Positions 1 through 11,637 are shown, numbered from the stretch's first letter. The stretch: DNA of 13,568 nucleotides from Conidiobolus incongruus B7586 (GCA_000697335.1 JNEM01008890.1:1-13568); one strand, 5' to 3'. Translations and numbers: made by a program. The notes: a model not told the origin generated them from the sequence alone.

Positions 1-139
1 AATATTAATTTTAAAAAATATATATACAAAATAAATAAGAAAATAAATAATTTTGAATTATATATATAATAATTTTTTTGATTAAAAAATTAATTTTTTA
101 AAATTAATTATTTAATTTAATTATATTTTAACCAAATAA

Positions 140-1200
140 TTATCATCTAAAATATTTTATTTTAATATTAATAAAACTTATCCATAAACTCTATAAAATC
201 ACTTAAAATTTAAAAGCTGCTTTTAGTAATAAAGTATTATCTAAATTAATAATTTATTGCTAGGTAAATTATTTTAAGATTAAGAAAAAAACTACCCTAA
301 ACCTGTTGAAATCTAAAAGATTAATTTCAATTATTATTTTTTTAATTATTAATAAAATGAAAAAATGTATTAAAAAGTATCTTTTTAATTTAGTTAGAGA
401 ATTATCAAAAAACTTTAATATTAGTTATATAAATATATTATATATATTAAAGTTTAAATTAAAATTAATTAATAAAAATATAAAATAGGTACCTTATAAT
501 TTAACTAAAACTTAAAAAAAACTAGAGTTATTATTATTAAATAAAACTTACTAAGATATAGCTAGAAATTAAGGTTTTTATAACAAATTATTATAATTGA
601 TGAATTTTAGATTTTTTTTATAATCCTTTGTTAAAATATAAATTAAGGTGTTAGATTAAGTTAAATCAAACCCTTTTATAAATTCTTTTAAATAAACACT
701 TTATTGATAAGTGAATATTAATTATTGTAATAGATTATAATAATATATGTTATTTTTATTTAGTTGATAAAAAAAAATCAATTAATAATAAACTTTATAT
801 TTCTTTTTTAAATAAAATTATTTTTAATTGGTATTCTAAATATAATTTAAGAAAACCTATTATTTTAAATAATTATTATAAAATATATAAATCTAAAGCT
901 ATAAAAAAATTTCTAATCAAAAATAACTAGAAAAAACTACCAAATTTAATATATTCTTTAGATTATAATTTATGTAATTATAATTATTTTAGGTAATTAA
1001 AAACTAGCTTATAGGAAAGAAAATTTTTATAAAAAAACTTAATTAATTTATAAAATATTAAATTTCAGTCTTTAATAAAAAGAATGATTTTTTAGATATT
1101 AGATCTCTATTAAAAATATAGAAAAAAATTATTAAAAATAAAAGAAATTATTAATTTTATATTATTTATTTATTTTTACTTTTTATATATTAAAATGTTT
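140..1200 (+). mobile_element. Decayed mariner-type DNA transposon, copy A
   Basis: Relic of a Tc1/mariner superfamily DNA transposon with its transposase on the plus strand. Fragments in several frames follow the order of a mariner transposase. A helix-turn-helix-like stretch with NLVRELSKNFNIS lies near 387-425. A linker resembling the VPYNLT...KK segment follows near 488-520. A DE pair at 599-604 corresponds to the first catalytic Asp. KSKAIKKFLIKNN is near 894-930, LPNLIYSLDYNLCNYNYF near 937-990, and an LKTSL...RKF stretch near 998-1025. The last two blocks match the mariner pattern LPHPPYSPDLAPCDYF and LKKHLRGRRF, which points to mariner (DD34D) rather than Tc1. The third catalytic Asp now reads Asn. 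Numerous stops and frame changes make it long dead. It is about 50-60% identical by eye to copy B (8090-9110). Possible terminal inverted repeats near 70-110 and 1185-1228 are too AT-rich to trust, so the ends are approximate. Confidence 0.74.
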
Positions 1201-2109
1201 ATTTTTTTTAATCATAAAAAATTCCCATTATTTAAATTTCAAAGTAATATTTTTTAATATAATTTGTAAAATCTCAAATAAGTTAAGTTTTTATATTAGA
1301 TATTTAGATTTAAATTCATAAAACTATTTTGCAATATTATAATTTATAATCCTTTTGTTACCAGTTATTATTAGAATATTTATAATAATAATTTATATAG
1401 AGTTTTTTATATTCAAATATTTTAATAAAAACTTTTATTTAAAATTAAATAAAATTTAAAATTTTTTAAAATTTAGTAAATTTGTTTATTTTTTCAAATT
1501 TTTATGGAAAGTGATATTATACATATAAAATACATAATTAATCCATTTATCATTATTTAAATATTATTGAAATAATAATGAAATAATTATGCTTTATGTA
1601 ATATTATTTGATTTAAGTAGGGACATTACTTATTAAATCACTAGATAACTGAAAGATCAATCTGTTAAAGAATTTCTTATATAACCTTTCTAAAATTATA
1701 TTACCTAAATAAAATAAGGAAATTTAATATATTTTTAACTTATTAACTAGAAATATATTATAGTAGATTATTATTTAATTTAGTTCAACATTTAATTAAT
1801 AATAGTTAATTATTAAGGTTTAGTTTTTAACATCTACTAATTATTTTTCATAAACAAAATAAGTTTTCTGAAAATTAAATTCTAAAAAAAATAAAATCAG
1901 ATATTTAAAAAGTTGATTTTTTATTGAATGATATTTCATATGGAATCTTAATAATTTTGTTTTTAAGTGAAGGAGAATTGTTAGATATATTTAAAGATGC
2001 ACAAGTTTAATAAAATTTAGGTGGTGTTATACTATATAAATAAAAGTTAAGAATAGTGGCAATAAGTGAATTAATTGAATAAAAAAATAAAATCAAAATA
2101 AAGGGATAA
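1201..2109. other. AT-rich spacer, no supported gene
   Basis: Very AT-rich DNA with stops in all frames. The only coding-like scrap is a 33-codon open stretch at 1909-2010 (plus strand) containing SEGELLDIFKDAQV. It has no start codon and I do not recognise it. It could be a remnant connected with the APC6 pseudogene just downstream, or chance. No RNA gene or clear repeat was seen. Confidence 0.5.
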
Positions 2110-4246
2110 AATCCAAGATCTAGATCATTTATATTTTCAGATCCTGAATTAGAAGTAGTAAACGGAAATCTCAACTTAATAAACGAAATAGAACATGAAG
2201 TTTCCTTAACGAAATTCACCCAACAATCATACCAATGCATTCCAGTTCCAACACACAACCAAGTATGTCCCAATTCGATGCAACACTACCACACCACACC
2301 AAATTAAACTTCAAGAGCAATTCTTACATGTCAAAACCGTCCAAATCTCAGACAACGAACCAGAATTTTTCTAGCTCCCAATCACAGTCATTCCATTCCA
2401 ATTTTTTCTACAATGGACGGAATCCAAAATAGTCGATTTTCTATGACTAAATTCAGCATCATTGGAATTCAAGATCCTTAAAAGCCTATGGACATGGATG
2501 AAAAGTTAGGGGTCTAGAAATATGATACTATGCAACAGATTTATTGGGGACTGCTGACTATTGGGCAGATTGTTTGGTTCAGGTGACAAGTATTTTATCA
2601 AATAATATTGATTGGTTATTGTGATTAATTTGGATCAGATCATCAGGAGGGTATTTACTAGTTAGCACGCATCAAATTTTTGCAAGGTAACTACTTCATT
2701 AGTTTGCAAATGTTGGTAATTAAAAGTCTTTGGGGTAAGAGTATTGTATCAAGGTATTTGGCTGCTTAATGCTTGGTAAGTTTATGTGAATTGTATTAGT
2801 GAATATTATTAAATCTAGTTTAGGTTAAATTAAAGTATCAGGCAGAACTCGAATTGTTAGAAAGAGAAAATCTTCTCAATTATGCTAATGTTCATGCTAA
2901 AGTAACTAATAATGACTAAGGATTATATGTATTACTCACACCTATATATGAATTCATCATATGATTGATTTAGTTTTAATTATAGTTGCAATCTTCAATA
3001 TCTTGAGTACGAGGAGAACTGCAACAAATTAAATAATATAGTGTTAACAAATGCTGGTCAGAAGCATCACGAGTGGATTATAAATATCCGAATTTCCACT
3101 TTAATTCTACGATGTATACAACACTTAATATTAATTCATTAGATCTATTTCTCACTCTTATCCATTGGATTACTATCATCAGAAGACGAATCCAAAATCC
3201 TTTCAGAAGATTTATATAATTTGAACATTGGTTTAAATCCCTCGTCTTCCATTATCACTAGACATAAAAGTAATTTAATGAACAAGGAATCTCAAATCTC
3301 TCAATCCCAATCCAAAATCATTCAAATTGTCAAAAATTTATTTTCGATACAATTCTATAAATTGGATAAGGTCGAAAATCATTTTAAAACTTTGAAAGAG
3401 GAGATTAATTTGGATTGCCAATTGTAAAAAGTTTGCAAAAAGGTGGATCAAGTATTCTTATCAGGAAATTATGGGGATGGAATATTACATCCTAATCACA
3501 CTGCACTGATGGCAACTCATATCAATTGCTTGACTCAGTTGGAGAATGATGTGAAGTTATATGCGCTGAGCGTTAAGTTGCAAAATAGTTAACCTAACTT
3601 TCATTTGACTGATCTTGTCCTAGGAGGTTACCATTTCGTGTTGAAACAGTATCCCGCAGCGAGGAAGAATTTTGAAAGTTGTGTGGAACTTCATCCGTCT
3701 CACGAATCTGCATTGCTCAATATAGATCTTACAAATATCTTGGAAGGTGAATATGATGCTGCCATTTATTCACATACAATTATTGCGAAACATTCTCCAT
3801 ATTCCCACTTGCCAACGATGTTCTTAGGATTCAGATACTCTGCATTCAGTAACTATAAATTATCTTACTCGTATTTCGAATACAGTTTGCGTCTCATGAA
3901 AGTTCCAGATCCCTATTTCTTCAACGAATTTGCAGTCTTCGGTAACATGACCAACTCCTCAGCCATCGCTATCAAATCCCTGTTATTTGCACTCAATCAC
4001 GTGCCAACCACTGATCGTGGCTAAAAGACGAGTGAAATTCGTGAGAGTTTACTAAGTAATTGGGATCGCACTTACTAGATTGCGTCCGATTTTAACAATC
4101 GTCACAAGATTTACAATCAATTGAAATTGAAGCATCCAACTAGTTGTAAAGGATAGTTGAGACTTGCTCTGTTGGTTGATAAAATTGAACAGTATTTCAA
4201 ATACATTGAAATACTACATAATGTAAACACTACATATATATTTTAA
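2110..4246 (+). pseudogene. CDC16: Decayed APC6/Cut9/Cdc16 (anaphase-promoting complex TPR subunit)
   Basis: Non-functional copy of APC6, a TPR scaffold subunit of the anaphase-promoting complex. A Ser/Gln/Asn-rich N-terminal part at 2110-2440 is split over frames. KYDTMQQ at 2518-2538 and LLGTADYWAD from 2541 match the conserved first helices in two different frames. DHQEGIY, LARIKFLQGNYF and RYLAA-CL follow at 2638-2775. The longest piece, about 3140-4243, carries NLFSIQFYKLDK, the HLPTMFLGFRY TPR block, VPDPYFFNEFAVFG and KTSEIRESLLSNW in family order. At least three frame changes and about ten in-frame stops interrupt it (for example 3425, 3590, 4022, 4076, 4154 and 4244). Stops fall at positions usually Trp, Tyr or Lys, and conserved TPR glycines read Asp. 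A GT-AG intron survives at 2776-2823, so this is not a processed retrocopy. I infer either a duplicated copy that died, or loss of this locus with the working gene elsewhere. Confidence 0.8.
2776..2823 (+). other. Fossil spliceosomal intron in the APC6 pseudogene
   Basis: A 48-nt stretch starts with GTAAGT and ends with TTTAG. It is flanked by the codons for CL (end of RYLAA-CL) and VKLKYQAELELLE, which continue in phase 0 as expected for the APC6 repeat. Its size matches the 50-66 nt introns of HSE1 in this window. A second decayed intron probably lies between about 2930 and 2990, where GTATTACTC and TTATAG flank a break in the homology, but its edges are uncertain. Confidence 0.7.
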
Positions 4247-4508
4247 AAGTACCATCATAAATTAAACATTTCTTAGTGTTCAGCACTGTTCCTAGTTAAT
4301 AATCTTGACATTCAAATAGTTATGGGTCATGTAATGAGGAAAAGGAGTCAAATTCCCTTTGACTTGGGTTTTGGAGATATTTTATATCCATCATCATATA
4401 TTTCAAATATTAATATTTTGTTTAATATGGTGTGAGCTGAAACCTAATACCGCTATAAGATCCGGCAGTCCATTGGAAAGGGCGAGGTTTAAGAGAAATC
4501 AATTGTAA
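4247..4508 (+). other. Possible C-terminal remains of the APC6 pseudogene
   Basis: Two open stretches follow the clear homology. One, about 4298-4436, includes RSQIPFDLGFGDILYPSS. The other, ending at the TAA at 4506-4508, includes KPNTAIRSGSPLERARFKR. Base composition around 4430-4500 is far less AT-rich than the neighbourhood, which suggests former coding sequence. They could be the last exon(s) of the APC6 copy or a different broken gene. I cannot align either to the conserved APC6 core. Confidence 0.3.
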
Positions 4509-4995
4509 TGATTGGAATAACTTTTCAAAATGAATTAAATTCTAAATTCAGTTTATAGTATTGTTCTCATCTCTCTGATTCAAGTTTAAAATATTTAAAT
4601 AATTATTACGACATATATTATCAGTTTACGATTTTTTATTGAAAAAAAAATTAGTACAATATTTTTTATCAAAATTATAAATTCAAAAAATGTATATTTT
4701 TGTATATTACAAAAAATTTGAAAAGATACAATTAATAAAAAGATTATATTAAATTATTCGATTATTTTTAATTTAATATATTTTAATGATTAATTTGATT
4801 TGGAAAAAATAATATAATTTGAAGTGTTGGGAATCATTTGTGAGTTGAGGGATAAAAATATATTAAAAGAATAGAATGGGTTAAATATATATTGAAAAAA
4901 GTTGCATATAATATTGTACAAATGCTTTGAAAAACAAAATTTAAATTATATCACAAAATTTATAAATTTATATTCTGTTAAAGAATGAGAGATAT

Positions 4996-5002
4996 GCTGC
5001 TT

Positions 5003-5045
<43 letters not shown>

Positions 5046-5068
5046 GTGTTCAATCCACGGTGGTGGCA
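4996..5068 (+). tRNA. tRNA-Phe (anticodon GAA)
   Basis: 73-nt intronless tRNA that decodes UUY as phenylalanine. The D-arm GCTC/GAGC, anticodon stem TCAGA/TCTGA with loop CTGAAGA (anticodon 5029-5031), T-arm CCGTG/CACGG with loop TTCAATC, and discriminator A at 5068 are all present. The internal A box (TAGCTCAGTTGG) and B box (GTGTTCAATCC) for RNA polymerase III are intact, and a TTTT run at 5082-5085 can terminate transcription. The acceptor stem is odd: GCTGCTT against TGGTGGC gives three Watson-Crick pairs, three G-U wobbles and one T-T mismatch. The gene is therefore either mildly divergent or beginning to decay. Confidence 0.88.
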
Positions 5069-5443
5069 TCAATTGTGATTATTTTATTTAACAAACGATT
5101 TATCATTAAATATATTTATTCAATTCATTTTCATTTTTTTGAATAGTATTTAATTATATAATCTAAATTTAGACAAAATTTAAAAATATCAGTTGGTTAT
5201 TCTAATACAAATAACATTCATTTTATTCAAATTAAACTCAAATTCGATTTACAGATGAAATAAATATTAAAAATGTACATTTAAATATTTACAATTATTC
5301 ATAAATGAATAGTGAAGTAAGAATATTTGTTTAAATAAATCTTTTATTGACAAGTTAGATTTTACAAATGGTATAGGTTAAATAGAATATATCAACGAAT
5401 GATTATTTCAGTGTTGGATTCATACCAAGGTACAAATGATATT
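5069..5443. other. AT-rich spacer, holds the 3' region of HSE1
   Basis: No gene is visible here. The part next to 5443 should be the HSE1 3' untranslated region, with a polyadenylation signal at 5343-5348. A Pol III T-run for the tRNA is at 5082-5085. Confidence 0.5.
5343..5348 (-). promoter_or_regulatory. Candidate polyadenylation signal of HSE1
   Basis: AATAAA on the minus strand, about 95 nt past the HSE1 stop codon, a sensible distance for 3' end formation. In such AT-rich DNA the hexamer also arises by chance, so this is a candidate only. Confidence 0.4.
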
Positions 5444-7216
<1,773 letters not shown>

Positions 7217-7296
7217 ATTTATTAAAATTAGAAATGCGAATTTGTGTTAAAAATGTGAATACTAAATTTATACTCTCTTGAAATTTTTCACTTTGA

Positions 7297-7566
7297 TTGG
7301 TTATTCTTGGTTTAAATCCACTTGGCAATTTCAAGTCACTTTTGTCTGAATTGTATGATTCACAATTTACGCAGTTGCCACAAAAATTCTATATTCTTTT
7401 GAAGAGTTTGATTGATTATGAATTCAATATCATGGAGATTAACCAATATCCAACCATTAACCATTCTTATTATATTAGTAATAATATACCTTTTGAACAG
7501 CAACTGTGTAATACTTCAACCAATAAAATAGAATTTACAACAAATAATCAGAGTTTAAAAATATAA
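7297..7566 (+). other. Coding-like ORF without a start, unrecognised
   Basis: An open frame of 89 codons ends at TAA 7564-7566. It contains GNFKSLLSELYDSQFTQLPQ and KFYILLKSLIDYEFNIMEIN, followed by an Asn/Ser/Thr-rich end. Its composition is less AT-rich than the spacer, and it shows an amphipathic, helix-like pattern, so it looks like real protein sequence, past or present. It has no ATG near its 5' edge. It begins only 81 nt from the HSE1 start codon on the opposite strand, so an upstream exon would have to overlap HSE1. I take it as a gene fragment or the final exon of a lost gene. A translated leader or chance ORF is possible. I do not recognise the family. Confidence 0.4.
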
Positions 7567-8089
7567 TATGAGAGAAAATGATTATATCAATCTTGGTATT
7601 TGATTTTCTTAAAATTCAATATTTAATTTAAATGACATTTAATATAATTTTCGGTTTCGTAATATTAATAAAAATTTTAATAAAGAATTAAATACTAAAG
7701 TATTGATTTTTTTCTAAATTAACAAAAGTTATTTCAATTATGCATTATATAAAATTAAACAATATGAGCTTATTTAATATTAAAGATTATTCTCAGCTAC
7801 TCTTGTTCCACCTGAGCCTGAAGATAACATCAGAATGATATTACATATTTAAATATTATATCTCTCAATTTATCATTATTCGATTTAATCATTATAATAT
7901 ATTATATGTTTCAAAGATAATTGATATTTATCAATTTTGTAAATATATATTATTTTTTAAAGAAAAAATGGCAAATTTTTTAATTTCTGATTTTTCAAGT
8001 ATATAGTTAGTAATAAAAAGTAATATACACAAAAATATAAGAGAATTGAAATTTTAAAACTATATATATATAAATTCACTTAAAATTAT
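7567..8089. other. AT-rich spacer with one less AT-rich scrap
   Basis: Mostly AT-rich with no gene. At about 7790-7850 there is a noticeably more GC-containing patch. It reads FSATLVPPEPEDNIRMILHI on the plus strand and a Gly/Ser-rich LSSGSGGTRVAENN on the minus strand. Both are too short to assign, and it may be a leftover exon fragment. Confidence 0.45.
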
Positions 8090-9110
8090 ATTTTTTATTA
8101 AAATAATTTTATCCATAAATATAGAACTAAAGTTACTTTTATTGAAATTAGATAATAATTATCAAAAGTCCTTTATATTAGTATTATTTGATCTTAAGCA
8201 TAGACCTTTGAAAATTATATAGGATTTATAAATAACTTGCTTTAACCTAATATTTATACTTTAATATTTTATTTATAGGTAAAAAGGATTTGATTTAAAA
8301 TTTATCAAAATTTAAAAATTAATTTTTATTATTAGTCATTAAATTGTTAAGTAAATAAAAAAATATATTAAGGATATCTTTTTATTTTAATCAAAGTACT
8401 ATTAAAATAATTTAATAGCAATTATATATATATATATAATATTTTTCTTAACCTTGATTTAATTAATAAAAATATAAAATAAATATCTTATAATTTAACA
8501 AAAGCTTAAAAAATTATAATATCTATATTTGATAATATCTATTAAAATATAATTAAAAACAAAGGTTTTTATATTAAATCATTATAATAAATAAATTTTA
8601 AATCTTTTTGTATATTGTTTTAATTAATAATAAGATAATATACTAAGTTAAATATAAATGATTTAAGATTTAAATTTTAATAAACCAATATTATATTTAT
8701 AATCATATATTAATTATTATAATAAATTATAATATTGAATAATTTTTTAATTTTTTACTATTAAATTAATTAACTTTAGATTTTTTATTTTTTAAAAAAA
8801 TATAATTTTGGATTAGTTTATTATTATTTACAAAAATATATGAGATTAAAGTTACAAAAGTTATAGTAAATAAAAATTTTGAAATAATTACCATATTTAA
8901 TATTCTCATCAGATTATTATTAATAAAATCATAATAGTTTAAAATAATTAAAAAACTATAATTTTAAGAAAATTTCTGTAAAAAAATTCAATTAATTTAT
9001 AAAATATTAAATTATAGTTTTTGATAAAAAAAATTTAAATATTAGAAATATACTAATAATATAATGAAAAATAATTAATGATAATAAAATAGTTTTAAAT
9101 TTATGCTCTT
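8090..9110 (+). mobile_element. Decayed mariner-type DNA transposon, copy B
   Basis: A second relic of the same transposon family as copy A, in the same orientation. Collinear matches run over about 1 kb. 8462-8515 matches 465-520. 8560-8610 matches 570-620, the first catalytic region, where the DE codons have become Asn-Lys. 8698-8745 matches 712-755. 8890-8965 matches 935-1016, including a readable LPYLIFSSDYY block. 8970-9040 matches 1020-1100, sharing a long run around TTAATTTATAAAATATTAAA. Copy B is even more AT-shifted than copy A and has no readable frame longer than a few tens of codons. A (TA)n tract at about 8423-8438 lies inside it. The ends are approximate and no trustworthy terminal inverted repeat or TA duplication could be picked out. 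Confidence 0.65.
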
Positions 9111-10681
9111 TTGATATTTTTATAAACCAATTATTAATAATTTATTTAATTCTGAATTTAAAATTATGCCATAAATTAATTTTTAAGAAATTAATTAAAT
9201 TTTAATTATAATAAACACCTCTATAATTTTAGCCAAAATTATTGATTTATATATATAATAAAGGATATAATCTATATTGATATGAAGGAATAATAAAAAC
9301 AATCATTGTTTTATTCCAAAGTTGATATTTATATTATTAATCATAGAACCAAATTTATAATTTGATATATTTAATGTATTTAAAATATATTTTTCAATTT
9401 GTCATATGATATGATAAATTTCAAATTAAAAAAATCTTCAATCAATTCTGTCAAAAATTAATATGTCAGTAAGTTAAAAATGAGTTATAAGCTTAATTCA
9501 ATAATATAGTAAACTTGAAAGACAATTCCCAAAACGGCTATAAATATGTGTTGTTGTATGAATATTTTCAAAATATTATCAGATACTTGAAACTTTAGTC
9601 ACTCCCAAGTTATATATCTTCATCAGCAATATTATATTAGTATACATCTTTTCTGATTTGATCATATTTTTATTTTATGTTATTTACAATTATTCAAATC
9701 TTTTACTATCAAAATATAAAATCAATTTCTATAATTACTGGATAAATATGAATAATATATTTAAATTCGATTTTGAAATAAGTTATGTTATATTTCCAAT
9801 AAAATGTTTATATATTAATAAATATCATGTTCAAGTATATTTCAAAATTATCTTAATCTCTTAAAAATTTGTCTTTGATTAGCATTCAAAGGTTAATTAA
9901 AATATCTAATTTAAAATTAATATTTCTTTGAATTAATATTTTTTGCTATTAAGAAATAAATTTTCAAAATTAGACAATTATAATAATAGAATGAAAGAAA
10001 TAAAATTAAAATGAAAATTTTTAAAAATATAATATGAAAGAAAATAAAATTGTTAATAAATAATAATATGATTATAAATATCAATACTATTAATAATTAA
10101 TTAATATTCTGGATATTTGGGTTGAATTCCTAAAATGGATAATAATATTCAATTATCCAAAATCAATATAACCAATTAAATATAATTGACATAATATAAT
10201 CTAAATTTATTAGATATAAACATTAAGGTTGTTATAATTTGTGAATTTTTATTTATCAGCTATTTAAGATATATTAATATAAACTTAGATCTCTAATAAA
10301 GAATGCAGCATGAATAAATTTCTATAGAATATGAACTGACATAAGTGTTGTACATTGCTGTGGTGAATATTAAGTCTAAAAAATAATAGATTTTAATATT
10401 TATTCAAGATACATAATATATACAATAATAAACATAGTTGTTGAAAATATTTAATTCTAAATATAATTACTATTGGAAATTATATTTTCAACTTTAACAC
10501 ATATTATTAATAATAATAAATAGATAATGAAATAGAATCACATCCGAAACTTTATTGTATTTAGAGTTTCTCAAAAAGAAAGTATAAACTAATTTTAATA
10601 TTTCATAAAAGATTATTAAATCATCTTCAAAAATAAGGGTGGCTGACAAATTGAAATATTAAATAGTATTTATTAATGAAA
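9111..10681. other. Long AT-rich spacer, no supported gene
   Basis: About 1.5 kb with stops in every frame. The longest open stretch, plus strand 9658-9864, is an Ile/Asn/Tyr/Phe/Lys-only low-complexity reading that AT-rich DNA produces by chance. The part next to 10681 should include the 3' untranslated region of the Hsp20 gene, and minus-strand AATAAA candidates occur at 10551-10556 and 10669-10674. An inverted repeat at 10440-10492 is listed separately. Confidence 0.5.
10440..10492. repeat. Short inverted repeat (11-bp arms)
   Basis: GTTGAAAATAT at 10440-10450 and its perfect complement ATATTTTCAAC at 10482-10492 flank a 31-nt loop. This could form a hairpin or be the remains of a small inverted-repeat element. 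It lies about 190 nt past the stop of the 10682-11164 gene, so a 3' end or termination role is conceivable. AT-rich DNA yields such repeats by chance. Confidence 0.3.
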
Positions 10682-11164
10682 TTAAAGCTTACTAATAGCA
10701 ATGGACTTTCTCTTGGGCGAAGATTTGGGCAAAGTAACTGTCAGGATACCATCCTTCAAGTTAGCTGATATTTTATCAAATTTAATCTCTTTGGTAAACT
10801 GGACTGACCTATTAAACTCGCCTTGAGCGATTTCAGAAGTAATTACTTCGTATCCATCTCTGGATTTAGCAGGCTGTGCTTTGGATTTGGTATCTTCGCT
10901 CTTCGCCAAATAGTCATCAATATCAACGCCTTCTAGCTCATCGCTTACTTCTCCATCTTTGCGGCCGGGGTGTGGGAGAATCTTTTTGCCACTCACTATC
11001 AATACATTGTCATTAAAATCAATTTTGATATTTTCTCTCAATACACCAGGTAATTCCAATATAACCTTATAATTAGAATCACTTTCTATGATGTCTAAAT
11101 TAGGGGAATAGCTATTGAATAATTGTTTAATTGGAATGTGCGATCTGTATTTGTAATAAACCAT
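10682..11164 (-). CDS. Small heat-shock protein (Hsp20/alpha-crystallin), 160 aa
   Basis: ATP-independent chaperone that holds unfolding proteins, usually as an oligomer in the cytosol. It has a short N-terminal arm (1-21). The first half of the alpha-crystallin domain is at about 22-61 (DIIESDSNYKVILELPGV, then NDNVLIVSGKK). A hydrophilic acidic/lysine insertion of about 50 residues (62-112) sits where the beta5-beta7 loop normally is. The second half is at about 113-147, with GEFNRSVQF and the diagnostic A-x-x-x-DGIL pattern (ANLKDGILTVTLPK). The C-terminal I-A-I at 155-157 is the usual I-x-I docking motif, and TAA follows directly, as is typical. Single exon. The start ATG has A at -3. A perfect heat-shock element (11317-11329) and a TATA box (11230-11235) lie upstream. 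A paralogue lies upstream in tandem at 11740-12357. Around 10960-10985, in the insertion, the DNA is unusually GC-rich. Confidence 0.93.
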   Translation of the reverse strand: MVYYKYRSHIPIKQLFNSYSPNLDIIESDSNYKVILELPGVLRENIKIDFNDNVLIVSGKKILPHPGRKDGEVSDELEGVDIDDYLAKSEDTKSKAQPAKSRDGYEVITSEIAQGEFNRSVQFTKEIKFDKISANLKDGILTVTLPKSSPKRKSIAISKL

Positions 11165-11229
11165 ATTGTTGTATTTGAAATAAATTTACCAATCTTTGTT
11201 TTGAAAGCTTGTGACGATAATCTTCAGTA

Positions 11230-11235
11230 TTTATA
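11230..11235 (-). promoter_or_regulatory. TATA box of the 10682-11164 Hsp20 gene
   Basis: TATAAA on the minus strand (context CCAATATAAATAC), 66 nt before the start codon and about 80 nt downstream of the heat-shock element. The arrangement of heat-shock element, TATA box and a short leader is the classical one for heat-shock genes. Confidence 0.5.
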
Positions 11236-11316
11236 TTGGTTCAAGGTCGCAGTCACATGATAGGAAAACTTGAATCAAAAATATTGATTGGATATTTAAT
11301 ATTCACTATTAAAGTT

Positions 11317-11329
11317 GAAAATTCTAGAA
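11317..11329 (-). promoter_or_regulatory. Heat-shock element (three perfect alternating units)
   Basis: GAAAATTCTAGAA reads GAA-nn-TTC-nn-GAA, the exact three-unit binding pattern of the Hsf1 trimer. It lies about 150 nt upstream of the start codon of the 10682-11164 Hsp20 gene and upstream of its TATA box. It is therefore the likely site of heat induction. No equally good copy was seen upstream of the paralogue at 12357. Confidence 0.72.
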
Positions 11330-11631
11330 AATATTTGGTATTGGTTAAAAGTTTATGAAAATATAAATTTGACATAATTCATATGAAAAATTGTGGAAAT
11401 AAGTCACTATAAAAAATGAAATATAATTATAACTAAATACTAAGTGTTTAATAACAATGTTATCTATTTAAAATATAAAATTAAATTTCAAATCAAATAA
11501 TTTTAAATTTTTGAATTGGTTTTACACATTTGAAATTTTAATTGACACTTTAAATTAAAAATCTAACAATTATAATTGATAAATCAAATTCTATATTAAA
11601 TAATTAGACAAGGAATGTAAATATACATTGA

Positions 11632-11637
11632 TTTATT
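11632..11637 (-). promoter_or_regulatory. Candidate polyadenylation signal of the 11740-12357 Hsp20 gene
   Basis: Minus-strand AATAAA about 105 nt beyond the TAA stop. A chance occurrence is possible in this base composition. Confidence 0.35.

Noticed and set aside
306-488. Stand-alone 60-residue protein
   Set aside because: It is an open fragment inside mariner copy A and matches the DNA-binding part of a transposase.
2007-2273. Minus-strand ORF of 88 codons
   Set aside because: Antisense to the N-terminal part of the APC6 pseudogene. No homology-like motif, and the plus-strand reading has protein-like composition.
2432-4246. Ciliate-like genetic code in which TAA and TAG encode Gln, which would extend the APC6 reading frames (RYLAA-stop-CL fits Gln well)
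   Set aside because: HSE1 and both Hsp20 genes write Gln only as CAA/CAG and stop at TAA where the families end. Several APC6 stops fall on Trp, Tyr or Lys positions, and frame changes are also present, so pseudogene decay explains it better.
4430-4510. Small nuclear or other structured RNA in the GC-richer patch
   Set aside because: No match to the conserved boxes of U6, 5S or a tRNA, and no convincing stems. A former coding exon is at least as likely.
8423-8438. (TA)n tract as a microsatellite or origin element
   Set aside because: Short, and ordinary for DNA of this composition.
9658-9864. Plus-strand ORF of 68 codons
   Set aside because: Only residues with AT-rich codons and no ATG at its 5' edge. 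Expected by chance in this base composition.
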